Shown one piece after another: positions 1 through 6,319 of a stretch of DNA of 10,502 nucleotides. The notes beneath the pieces were generated by a model. It saw only the letters and a list, made by a program, of their open reading frames with translations, had not been told where the DNA came from and ran no database searches. Positions within the stretch are counted from its first letter, which is position 1; each line of letters begins with the position of its first letter. Origin of the DNA: Roseiflexaceae bacterium UBA965 (GTDB lineage: Bacteria > Chloroflexota > Chloroflexia > Chloroflexales > Roseiflexaceae); contig DBCF01000175.1 of NCBI GenBank assembly GCA_002292925.1, positions 1 to 10,502 of the forward strand, read 5' to 3'. The position numbers and the translations under genes are program-made.

Positions 1-1712
1 ATACCTACACCCCTACCAATACCAGTACCAATACCTCCACTAACACACGGACTGCCACAAATACACCACTCATCATTCCATACAACAGTAATCTTGATTC
101 ATTTGTTGCGACATTTTCGGCGAATAAAGGTATCTTTTTTGTCTCGGCAACACCATCACCAACCCCTACTGCAAGTAAAACCGCCACGCCAAGTGATACT
201 CCTACGGCATCGATTACAAGTACACCCTCAAACACCGCCGTTATTATCCCCTATGGATCAAGTATCAATCCCGTTGTGGCGACTTCCGCCGCCGCATCAG
301 GTATTTATTTTGCCACGACCACAATGACCGCATCAGCAACGACGACGATAAGCGTCACTCCATCGACAACGGGAACTGCAACAAATACGCCAGTAATTGT
401 TCCTTATGGTTCGGGTATTGATGGGCCGATTGCCACGTCAGCAGCAATCAATGGATTACGATTCGCCACCGAAACAGCGACGGGGACGCTCATCACCAGC
501 ACACCAACATCGAGTAGTACGGTAATTCCTACCCTCACCGTTAGTAGTACGCTGACCGTGATTCTGTCGCTCACTCCAACCAGTAGCGCAACAAATGTCA
601 TATTGACAGATACACCTACCGATACTCGTTCGCACACACGCACCCATACACCGACGTACACGCACTCAAATACCCGAACGGCCACAAATACCCGAACGAC
701 CACAAATACCCGAACGACCACAAATACCCGAACAACCACGAATACCCGGACGACTACACGCACCCGTACCTATACGCGCACCCGTACCTATACAATCACA
801 CCGTCGATTACACTGACGCCGTCGATTACGCCACCACTCTTGCCCAATGCCATCAAAAAAATCGCAATGGGGGCTTCGTTTGGGGTAGGACTCAAATCGG
901 ATGGCACATTAATTGCCTGGGGGAAAACATTAGGTGGGGCATCTCGCATACCTAGTTATCTCCAAAATCAACTTTTTATTGACGTCGCCGCTGGACCTAA
1001 TTTTGTAGTGGCCGTCGATCAATATAATCGCGTTCATGTATGGGGTGAATCAAATTTCAATGTAACGAATGTGCCAAACGATGCATTAGAAGGCGTGTCT
1101 GCAGTTGATGCTGGTGTCTTTCATATCATCGCCCGCAAAACTGATGGCAGCGTCATTGCCTGGGGACGCAATAACTATCGTCAATGCGACGTTCCTGCGA
1201 ATGTCACCGATATCGTCGCGATTTCAGCCGGTGGCGATTACTCACTTGCACTAAAATCTGATGGCACAGTCATAGGGTGGGGAGGAAGTAGTTCGTCACC
1301 AATGACCATACCAAAAAACCTAATCAATGTTATTGCAATTAGCGTAGGAGAAAACCACGCCCTTGCACTCATCGATAATGGTACCGTGATTGGCTGGGGT
1401 AACAATCAGTATAATCAAATCACTGTCCCCTACAACAAAGATCATAATATCGCTGCGATTTCGGCAGGGCTTAATTATTCATTAGCACTTACCAATACGG
1501 GGAAAGTTTTGGGCTGGGGTGACAATACCTTCAAACGCTATACCATACCAACTACAAATGATGTATTAGCAATCGCTGCGTCCTATGCCAATAGCGTTGT
1601 GTCACTCCGCAACGGACAAATGCGCGTCTATGGTGCGACGCAATCAAACGCATTTATTACACGCACACCGACAATCAATCCATTCCCACTGCCCACTGCC
1701 ACACCCCCATAA
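1..1712 (+). CDS. Thr-rich surface/secreted protein with C-terminal RCC1 propeller (5' partial)
   Basis: The frame that ends at TAA 1710-1712 is open to the left edge, so the start and any signal peptide lie outside; 569 residues are visible. From the N-terminal side: three copies of an unrecognised motif reading roughly IIPYxSxIxxxVATSAAxxGIxFA (bases 63-152, 234-323, 387-476) separated by Ser/Thr/Pro linkers; a Thr/Arg/Asn tract (about 609-800) of 6-residue repeats; then seven RCC1-type units (855 to about 1650), each with the pattern A-G-x-x-x-(S/V)-x-A-L-x-x-(D/N)-G-x-(V/L)-x-x-W-G and ending near a V/I-P. Seven units is the full complement of an RCC1 beta-propeller. The tail is again Thr/Pro rich with no sorting motif that I recognise. 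RCC1 propellers bind other proteins; Thr-rich linkers in bacteria are typical of exported, probably glycosylated stalks. Extracellular location is inference. The GTG at 276 is not the start, because coding-type repeats continue upstream. Confidence 0.8.
   Translation, partial: TYTPTNTSTNTSTNTRTATNTPLIIPYNSNLDSFVATFSANKGIFFVSATPSPTPTASKTATPSDTPTASITSTPSNTAVIIPYGSSINPVVATSAAASGIYFATTTMTASATTTISVTPSTTGTATNTPVIVPYGSGIDGPIATSAAINGLRFATETATGTLITSTPTSSSTVIPTLTVSSTLTVILSLTPTSSATNVILTDTPTDTRSHTRTHTPTYTHSNTRTATNTRTTTNTRTTTNTRTTTNTRTTTRTRTYTRTRTYTITPSITLTPSITPPLLPNAIKKIAMGASFGVGLKSDGTLIAWGKTLGGASRIPSYLQNQLFIDVAAGPNFVVAVDQYNRVHVWGESNFNVTNVPNDALEGVSAVDAGVFHIIARKTDGSVIAWGRNNYRQCDVPANVTDIVAISAGGDYSLALKSDGTVIGWGGSSSSPMTIPKNLINVIAISVGENHALALIDNGTVIGWGNNQYNQITVPYNKDHNIAAISAGLNYSLALTNTGKVLGWGDNTFKRYTIPTTNDVLAIAASYANSVVSLRNGQMRVYGATQSNAFITRTPTINPFPLPTATPP
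63..476 (+). repeat. Three copies of a PYxS...VATSAA..GIxFA protein repeat
   Basis: Three 30-codon units at 63-152, 234-323 and 387-476 share the pattern T-x-(L/V)-I-(I/V)-P-Y-(N/G)-S-x-(L/I)-x-x-x-(V/I)-A-T-x-(S/A)-A-x-x-G-(I/L)-x-F-(A/V). The second and third are closest to each other. Start-to-start spacing is 57 then 51 codons, the remainder being Ser/Thr/Pro linker. The first copy is the most diverged (ATFSANKG in place of ATSAAxxG). More copies may lie beyond the left edge. I do not recognise the family. Confidence 0.75.
669..794 (+). repeat. 18-bp in-frame tandem repeats coding Thr/Arg tract
   Basis: Five consecutive 18-bp units (669-686, 687-704, 705-722, 723-740, 741-758) encode NTRTAT followed by four NTRTTT. 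Two further 18-bp units (759-776, 777-794) encode RTRTYT twice. The first five differ by only a few bases, mostly silent, which points to recent slippage or unequal-crossover expansion. The period is a multiple of three, so changes in copy number keep the frame. Confidence 0.9.
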
Positions 1713-1916
1713 TTCACACCACCTGCTACGCATTATTTTTTACAAAAAAACAGCTTTACACCCAGTACATAGTCAGTAGCATATACGTATGCATGCAATA
1801 TCAATGTCTAAAAACCCTATCTCCATTGACATTCTGAGTCATTGAACTGGGGTAAACCAAAGTCAATAATACATTTTGATGCCGGAGTCACTATACTGAA
1901 ATTACCATTTGGATAT
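1713..1916. other. Intergenic region downstream of RCC1 gene
   Basis: About 200 bases with no credible gene. I see no GC-rich hairpin plus T-run that would end the RCC1 transcript; the T-run near 1735-1741 has no stem before it. A short imperfect inverted repeat (1779-1792) and a weak promoter-like pair on the + strand (TTGAAC 1842-1847, AATAAT 1865-1870, 17-base spacer) are present, but neither has supporting context. Confidence 0.5.
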
Positions 1917-1953
1917 AAAAAGTCCCCTATGACGTGATTACACGCCATAGGGG
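1917..1953 (-). terminator. Rho-independent terminator of tRNA-Leu(UAA)
   Basis: On the minus strand a 13-bp stem with one mismatch (arms 1941-1953 and 1924-1936, 4-base loop 1937-1940) is followed, after two bases, by five T (1917-1921). It begins three bases past the encoded CCA end of the tRNA gene. On the + strand there is no T-run after the stem, so it acts in one direction only. Confidence 0.85.
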
Positions 1954-1956
1954 ATT

Positions 1957-2042
1957 TGGTGCCGAAGACGGGAGTCGAACCCGTATGAGGTTGCCCTCAA
2001 CGGTTTTTAAGACCGTAGCGTCTGCCATTCCGCCACTCCGGC
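1957..2042 (-). tRNA. tRNA-Leu (anticodon UAA)
   Basis: Read on the minus strand from 2042. The 7-bp acceptor stem (GCCGGAG with CTTCGGC, one G-U pair) is followed by a D arm, an anticodon stem ACGGT/ACCGT with loop CTTAAAA (anticodon TAA), a long variable arm TGAGG-GCAA-CCTCA typical of class II tRNAs, and T stem ACGGG/CCCGT with TTCGACT loop. The discriminator is A, as expected for leucine. CCA is encoded in the DNA (1957-1959). Confidence 0.97.
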
Positions 2043-2051
2043 AACATTCTA

Positions 2052-2080
2052 ATAATACACGATGTAATCATGAGTATCAA
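2052..2080 (-). promoter_or_regulatory. Promoter of tRNA-Leu(UAA)
   Basis: On the minus strand TTGATA (2075-2080), a 17-base spacer and TATTAT (2052-2057) form a near-consensus sigma-70 type promoter. The -10 ends nine bases before the mature tRNA 5' end at 2042, so the leader would be only a few bases long. Predicted from sequence only. Confidence 0.7.
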
Positions 2081-2107
2081 ATAATTGCCGTGAATTGACT
2101 GCAATTC

Positions 2108-2548
2108 CTACGAATTCGTACGAGCCACCAACGCAAAGGTCAACATTGCTTCGCAGGCCAAGGCGCCATCTACTGTTGCAACGGCTGTCGCTTTGCCAAT
2201 TCCCCGCTTCATGGCGGTGATGGTTACTTCGAGGCGCAAACTATCACCCGGTACCACCGGCTTACGGAAACGGGCGTTTTCGATGCCGGCAAACAACGCA
2301 ATTTTGCCTTGATTTTCGGGCAATACCATCCCCGCAACCGCCCCTGTCTGCGCCAATGCTTCGATAATCAATACCCCCGGCATAATCGGGTAATCAGGGA
2401 AGTGCCCTTGAAAAAAAGGCTCGTTGATGGTCACTTGCTTAATTGCCACCGCCCGCACCCCTGGCTCGAGCTCGATAATCCGATCAATCAACAAAAACGG
2501 ATAGCGATGCGGAATTACCGCCATGATTTGTTCGACATTCATTACCAT
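2108..2548 (-). CDS. fabZ: 3-hydroxyacyl-[acyl-carrier-protein] dehydratase FabZ
   Basis: FabZ removes water from 3-hydroxyacyl-ACP to give trans-2-enoyl-ACP in type II fatty acid elongation, in the cytoplasm. The 146-residue product is the usual size of a single hotdog-fold FabZ. The N-terminal [12 protein letters not shown] signature (residues 12-23), the catalytic His49 in GHFP and Glu63 in [10 protein letters not shown] are present, with the 14-residue His-Glu spacing of the family. I chose the ATG at 2548 because AAGGAG (2559-2564) lies ten bases before it; an ATG at 2572 lies upstream of that site, and one at 2542 is a possible alternative. It follows a small membrane-protein gene on the same strand by 66 bases; no other fatty acid gene is in the window. 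Confidence 0.95.
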   Translation of the reverse strand: MVMNVEQIMAVIPHRYPFLLIDRIIELEPGVRAVAIKQVTINEPFFQGHFPDYPIMPGVLIIEALAQTGAVAGMVLPENQGKIALFAGIENARFRKPVVPGDSLRLEVTITAMKRGIGKATAVATVDGALACEAMLTFALVARTNS

Positions 2549-2558
2549 CGTTTTATTG

Positions 2559-2564
2559 CTCCTT
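2559..2564 (-). promoter_or_regulatory. Ribosome binding site of fabZ (decides start)
   Basis: AAGGAG on the minus strand, ten bases before the ATG at 2548 and sixteen before the ATG at 2542. It rules out the longer frame starting at 2572, whose ATG would lie upstream of this site. Confidence 0.75.
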
Positions 2565-2614
2565 GCATGCACGAATATACCGTCATTGTACCATTACGGG
2601 GTAATCTGCCCATG

Positions 2615-2929
2615 TCACAGATGAAGGGCATTCAACACCACAATCAAACTCTGCACCCCCACCCACACAAATATCGGCACAGTAGCAATCCGTACCGCCC
2701 ACGCCTGATCGCGCCCAAACAATAGGGCACCCACGCTCCCAACACTCGCCGTCACCACCGTCACCATCAATGCCACCCCGTAGTACGGCAACACTGATTC
2801 GAGCCACCACGTTGCAACAGCCGATATTTTCAGCATGTATCCATTGATGAAATACAGCACTACAAACAGGTCAAATGATAGTGCTGCCACCCAGCCGAGA
2901 CGTGTTTTTGGCCAAAATGGAATGGGCAT
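2615..2929 (-). CDS. Small three-helix membrane protein, unrecognised
   Basis: A 104-residue hydrophobic protein with three likely membrane segments at about residues 10-32, 45-72 and 78-100, joined by short loops (one with a GRDQ turn at about 71-74). No signal peptide cleavage site, catalytic motif or known family is evident to me. The start at ATG 2929 is supported by GGAGG (2940-2944) ten bases upstream; the frame extends to 2989 but that part has no ribosome site and would run into the predicted promoter. It precedes fabZ on the same strand with 66 bases between, so the two may be cotranscribed. It is divergent from the glycosyltransferase gene that starts at 3012. Confidence 0.65.
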   Translation of the reverse strand: MPIPFWPKTRLGWVAALSFDLFVVLYFINGYMLKISAVATWWLESVLPYYGVALMVTVVTASVGSVGALLFGRDQAWAVRIATVPIFVWVGVQSLIVVLNALHL

Positions 2930-2999
2930 GGCTGTAGATCCTCCATCCACCCACCGAAACCGACCGTGAGTGGTGACACGCCAAATCAATCACCTATGG

Positions 3000-3006
3000 T
3001 ATTATA
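3000..3006. promoter_or_regulatory. Shared bidirectional -10 element (TATTATA)
   Basis: TATTATA reads TATTAT on + (3000-3005) and TATAAT on - (3001-3006). On + it is preceded by TG and one base (extended -10), with a weak GTGACA (2973-2978) 21 bases upstream; start of transcription would fall near 3012, the A of the glycosyltransferase ATG. On - it is a perfect -10 with a poor TGGCTA -35 (3025-3030, 18-base spacer), giving a leader of about 65 bases for the membrane protein/fabZ pair. Near-symmetric -10 elements firing both ways are known in bacteria; use here is inferred. Confidence 0.55.
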
Positions 3007-3011
3007 CGCAC

Positions 3012-4154
3012 ATGACATTACACGTAGCCATTAACGGCTTTTTTTGGGACAAAGCGACCGTTGGTGTCGGCCAATATTTACATGGATTCGTCAATGCCAT
3101 TCAGCGCATTGACGCCATCCGCTTGACGCTAATTATCCCTGCAGATACCACGCCACCACCCGTACCCCAAGGGGTCCGGCTCCATCGTGTGACGTCACCG
3201 TTTGCTGGGCGGTCACGCAACCTCGCCAAGCTGTGGTTCGAACAAATTGCCGTACCCCAAGCAGCCAAGCTCATCGGCGCTGATTTGTTGCATGTGCCCT
3301 ATTTTGCGCCACCCTATTACTCCGCTGTGCCCGTCATCACCACCATCCCCGACATCATCCCACTTACCCGCCCCGCTTACCGCGGGTCGCCGTTGGTGCG
3401 GCTCTATACCGCCTTAGTCACCCGCGCTGCCCGCCGTAGCCACGGCCTGATTGCAATTTCGCAACATGTGGCCGACCAAGCCGCGCAGTTACTCGCGTAT
3501 CCTAGCGACCAAATCAGTGTCACCCACCTCGCCGCCGACCCCATCTACACCCCCCAACCCGATGCGGTAGCGGTAGTTGCCCAACAGGGCATCGTTGGCC
3601 CGTATATTTACTATGTCGGCGGCTACGACGAACGCAAAAACGTCGTCACCCTGCTCCGCGCCTTTGCCACATTACCTGCCACCATCCGCAATCATACTTG
3701 GCTGGTCCTCGCCGGGCAGGCCGCCGGTAGCAACCCCACACTATTCCCCGATATCGACCAAGAAATCGCCGTGCTGGGGATTGGTGCGCGGGTCAAACGC
3801 GTCAGCGTCAGTCGTGAAGCCGGGCCGGCGTTTTATAGTGCGGCAACCCTGTTTGCCTACCCATCACTCGCCGAAGGCTTTGGGCTACCGCCCCTCGAAG
3901 CGATGGCCTGTGGCACTCCCGTGCTTGTCAGCAATCGCACCAGCCTCCCCGAGGTAGTCGGCGATGCAGCCCGTAGCATTGACCCCAGCAATGTGGTCGC
4001 ATGGCGCGACGCTCTCGCACAGTTACTCAGCGACCCTGCCCAACGCCAACACTTGCGAGCAGCCGGCATGCACCGGGCCAGTCGCTTTAGCTATGAGATT
4101 ACCGCTACCCAAACGGCCGCTATCTATGCCCGCATCGCGGCACAAGTACTATAA
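3012..4154 (+). CDS. GT4-type glycosyltransferase (first of pair)
   Basis: A 380-residue GT-B-fold glycosyltransferase, predicted to transfer a sugar from a nucleotide-sugar donor with retention of configuration, at the cytoplasmic side of the membrane. Seen: N-terminal G-V-G-Q-Y acceptor-side motif (about residues 20-24), a central PDIIP region, the start of the C-terminal domain at YVGGYDERKN, and the donor-site E-x7-E motif in EGFGLPPLEAMACGTPV followed by SNRTSLPEVVGDAA. The ATG at 3012 matches where homologues begin; a GTG at 2970 would overlap the promoter. There is no Shine-Dalgarno site, and the predicted transcription start coincides with the ATG, so the mRNA may be leaderless. The next glycosyltransferase starts directly after its stop. 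Donor and acceptor cannot be told from sequence; a role in glycolipid or polysaccharide synthesis is inference. Confidence 0.88.
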   Translation: MTLHVAINGFFWDKATVGVGQYLHGFVNAIQRIDAIRLTLIIPADTTPPPVPQGVRLHRVTSPFAGRSRNLAKLWFEQIAVPQAAKLIGADLLHVPYFAPPYYSAVPVITTIPDIIPLTRPAYRGSPLVRLYTALVTRAARRSHGLIAISQHVADQAAQLLAYPSDQISVTHLAADPIYTPQPDAVAVVAQQGIVGPYIYYVGGYDERKNVVTLLRAFATLPATIRNHTWLVLAGQAAGSNPTLFPDIDQEIAVLGIGARVKRVSVSREAGPAFYSAATLFAYPSLAEGFGLPPLEAMACGTPVLVSNRTSLPEVVGDAARSIDPSNVVAWRDALAQLLSDPAQRQHLRAAGMHRASRFSYEITATQTAAIYARIAAQVL

Positions 4155-5300
4155 ATGAATATCCTTATCCTCTCCAAAGCCTTGCTCAGTAGCGCATATC
4201 GTCGCAAAACAGATGCTCTTGCCGCACTCCCCGGAGTCCAACTCACCGTGGCCAGCCCGGCCTATTGGCAAGAGCCGCGGGCGCAACGGAGCGACTATGA
4301 GCCAGCACCCACTCCCAATTACCACGTCGAACTCATACCAATGCGCTTTAATGGCCAGCACCACTTGCACTACTACCCTACTTTTGGGTCGTTGGTACGT
4401 CGGCTTCGCCCCGATGTAGTACATGTCGACGAAGAATCCTTCAATCTCGCCACCTTCCTGGCCCTACGCACCGCCCATCAGGTGGGCGCCCGCACCTGTT
4501 TTTATAATTATGCTAATATCGAGCGCACCTATCCGCCACCCTTTGGCTGGTTTGAACGCTATGCCTTCACCCACGCCAGTCATGCCTTGGCCTGCTCACA
4601 CGAGGCGGCCAGCATCATCCGCAATCACGGCTACACCGGGCCACTCAGTATCATCGCCCAAACCGGCGTTGATCCAGTGCACTTTGTGCCACGCCCAGAT
4701 GCCCATATTGCCCGCCAGCCATTTACATTGGGCTATGTGGGACGACTGGTTCCCGAAAAAGGCATTGCTGATCTCATCAGCGCCCTCGCCGCCCTCCCAC
4801 CTCACATCCAGCTCCGCATCATCGGTAGTGGTGCGCACGCCGAAGCGCTTACCGCGCACGCCAGTGCCGTCGGAGTCGCGTCACGCATCACGTGGCAGCC
4901 CCCCGTCGCCAGCCACGCCATGCCCGCCGTCATGCAAGGGCTCGACGCACTCGTGTTGCCCTCACGCACGACGAGTAATTGGAAGGAACAATTCGGGCGC
5001 GTATTGGTCGAAGCCATGGCCTGTGGCGTGCCGGTGATTGGCAGTGATTCTGGCGAAATCCCCCACGTGATTGGGGATGGCGGCATCGTTTATCCCGAAG
5101 GCAATCAGACAGCCCTAGCAGATGCGATTGGGCAACTCGTCGCCAATCCGCAAAGCTATGCCGACTACAGCCAAAAGGCTCGTCAGCGGGTGCAACAGCA
5201 CTACACGCAACAAGCCTTGGCTAGTCAATATTTACAGATTTATCAGCAAATGCTTACGCCGGCGCAAACGGCCAAATCCCCATCAACCCCAGCACAATAG
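4155..5300 (+). CDS. GT4-type glycosyltransferase (second of pair)
   Basis: A 381-residue GT-B glycosyltransferase. Seen: N-terminal strand MNILILSKALL, the PDVVHVDEES region at about residues 88-97, the interdomain switch into YVGRLVPEKGIADLI, then the donor-site E-x7-E motif in EQFGRVLVEAMACGVPV followed by SDSGEIPHVIG. The ATG abuts the TAA of the preceding gene with no spacing and no clear ribosome site, so translation probably depends on ribosomes ending the first gene. The pair therefore probably acts in consecutive steps of one glycan or glycolipid pathway. The low-complexity C-terminal tail (about the last 16 residues, rich in Pro, Ala, Thr, Ser, Gln) lies in the 47-base overlap with the convergent phosphatase gene. 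Sugar specificity is unknown. Confidence 0.9.
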   Translation: MNILILSKALLSSAYRRKTDALAALPGVQLTVASPAYWQEPRAQRSDYEPAPTPNYHVELIPMRFNGQHHLHYYPTFGSLVRRLRPDVVHVDEESFNLATFLALRTAHQVGARTCFYNYANIERTYPPPFGWFERYAFTHASHALACSHEAASIIRNHGYTGPLSIIAQTGVDPVHFVPRPDAHIARQPFTLGYVGRLVPEKGIADLISALAALPPHIQLRIIGSGAHAEALTAHASAVGVASRITWQPPVASHAMPAVMQGLDALVLPSRTTSNWKEQFGRVLVEAMACGVPVIGSDSGEIPHVIGDGGIVYPEGNQTALADAIGQLVANPQSYADYSQKARQRVQQHYTQQALASQYLQIYQQMLTPAQTAKSPSTPAQ

Positions 5301-6207
5301 CCAATATCAATACTCCGAGTAACGCCAGCGATAACCCAGCACCTTGCCAGCTAATTTGAGGCGACAACATCAATCGCATCGATGCCGTCGAATGGCTCGG
5401 TTGCGGGCGCATTGGATTGTATTCGCCAGCCACCACGGGCATGGCGTCAATGGGGATGGGCAATGGTGAAGTACCCTCAACGGCATCAATCCGGGTCATC
5501 ATCACCGTAATATTATCATTCCCACCACGTTCATTGGCAATATCAACCAACCGATCAACACAATCCACCAACGAATGACGCGCACAAACAGTCAAAATAT
5601 CATCGTCATTCAGATGATTAATCAACCCGTCAGAGGTCAGCAATACCACGTCGCCAGGCAATACCGCAAAGCGAAATGTATCAATAATTACGTCCGGTTG
5701 GTGCCCTAATGCCCGGGTAATCACATGCTTATACAGCATGCGCTCGGCATCGGCACTCGTAATCATCCCGGCAGCAATTTGCTCGTTTACCAGTGAGTGG
5801 TCACGACTAATCTGCCGAATCGCCCCTTTGCGGATGAGATAGGCGCGGCTGTCACCCACATTGGCGACGATACATTCGTCGTGGTGGATCACGGCAGCCA
5901 CGCCGGTGGTACCCATCGATATCCCACTCAGACTGCCTTCGTTGAAAATGCTGGTGTTGGCATAATCAAACGCCATACTCAATGCAGTGGCACGATCTTC
6001 GGATTCGTCAGCATAAAAGCCCGACAAAATTGATTCGACGGCGATGCGACTAGCCACTTCACCTGCCTCGTGGCCGCCCATGCCGTCACACACCACAAAC
6101 AAGTGACCGCGTTGCGCGACATCAGTTCCTTCGCCAACACCATAGTCATCTTCGTTATGTTCACGATGTCGCCCGACATCGGTACGTACGCTGTGGCTAC
6201 ATTTCAT
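5254..6207 (-). CDS. PP2C-family Ser/Thr protein phosphatase with C-terminal membrane anchor
   Basis: A 317-residue metal-dependent phosphatase that removes phosphate from Ser/Thr residues, normally reversing Hanks-type kinases. PP2C motifs run in order: TDVGRHREHNED (residues 9-20), VVCDGMGGHEAGE with metal ligand Asp41, SMGTTGVAAV, ANVGDSRAYL, SRDHSLV, LLTSDGL and GGNDNITV. After the catalytic domain (about 1-243) comes a Pro-rich linker and one hydrophobic helix at about 289-311 with a seven-residue tail, so the enzyme is predicted to face the cytoplasm from the membrane. The ATG at 6207 gives the canonical N-terminus; its ribosome site is weak. It is divergent from the ROK kinase and its last 15 codons overlap the convergent glycosyltransferase. 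No partner kinase or FHA protein is in the window. Confidence 0.94.
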   Translation of the reverse strand: MKCSHSVRTDVGRHREHNEDDYGVGEGTDVAQRGHLFVVCDGMGGHEAGEVASRIAVESILSGFYADESEDRATALSMAFDYANTSIFNEGSLSGISMGTTGVAAVIHHDECIVANVGDSRAYLIRKGAIRQISRDHSLVNEQIAAGMITSADAERMLYKHVITRALGHQPDVIIDTFRFAVLPGDVVLLTSDGLINHLNDDDILTVCARHSLVDCVDRLVDIANERGGNDNITVMMTRIDAVEGTSPLPIPIDAMPVVAGEYNPMRPQPSHSTASMRLMLSPQISWQGAGLSLALLGVLILAIVLGLMGIWPFAPA

Positions 6208-6224
6208 AAAATGTCCAGTTAATT

Positions 6225-6293
6225 TTGTAATTACGCTGTTATGTAGTATAACATAGGTGTATTATTTATCGCAACATAATAATGTCTATTATG
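6225..6293. promoter_or_regulatory. Divergent phosphatase/ROK promoter region with two inverted repeats
   Basis: Minus strand: TG-T-TATACT extended -10 (TATACT at 6245-6250) with TTGCGA -35 (6269-6274, 18-base spacer), driving the phosphatase. Plus strand: TTGTAA (6225-6230), 16 bases, TATAAC (6247-6252), driving the ROK gene with a leader of about 60 bases. The two -10s overlap. A perfect inverted repeat TGTTAT-N5-ATAACA (6237-6253) covers both -10s, and a second one CATAATA-N5-TATTATG (6275-6293) lies in the ROK leader. Either could be an operator; the region is AT-rich, so chance is possible. Confidence 0.5.
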
Positions 6294-6304
6294 AAGTTTT
6301 CATT

Positions 6305-6313
6305 AAGGAAAGG
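6305..6313 (+). promoter_or_regulatory. Ribosome binding site of ROK kinase (decides start)
   Basis: AAGGAAAGG, six bases before ATG 6320. It selects this ATG over a GTG at 6257 in the same frame, which would add 21 residues and overlap the second inverted repeat. Confidence 0.8.
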
Positions 6314-6319
6314 GTTGCT

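Noticed and set aside
276..278. GTG as the start of the RCC1 protein
   Set aside because: The frame is open to the left edge and the repeated motif continues in frame upstream (63-152, and 234-275 of the second copy), so the true start is outside the window.
669..758. Possible CRISPR array
   Set aside because: The 18-bp repeats are contiguous, without unique spacers, and lie in frame in a coding sequence.
404..763. 119-codon minus-strand frame rich in Val/Arg (VVRVFVVV repeats)
   Set aside because: It is the antisense shadow of the 18-bp Thr/Arg repeat tract; composition and periodicity come entirely from the + strand gene.
1779..1792. Imperfect palindrome in the intergenic region
   Set aside because: Five-base arms with no T-run or promoter context; too short to call an operator or terminator.
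1842..1870. Promoter-like TTGAAC-17-AATAAT on the + strand
   Set aside because: It would transcribe antisense through the tRNA-Leu terminator and gene with no gene downstream on that strand; the -35 is weak.
2309..2725. 138-codon + strand frame opposite fabZ and the membrane protein gene
   Set aside because: Antisense shadow of two supported genes; His/Pro-rich product with no motif and no ribosome site.
2970..3011. Upstream GTG start for the first glycosyltransferase
   Set aside because: No ribosome site, not similar to family N-termini, and it overlaps the predicted divergent promoter.
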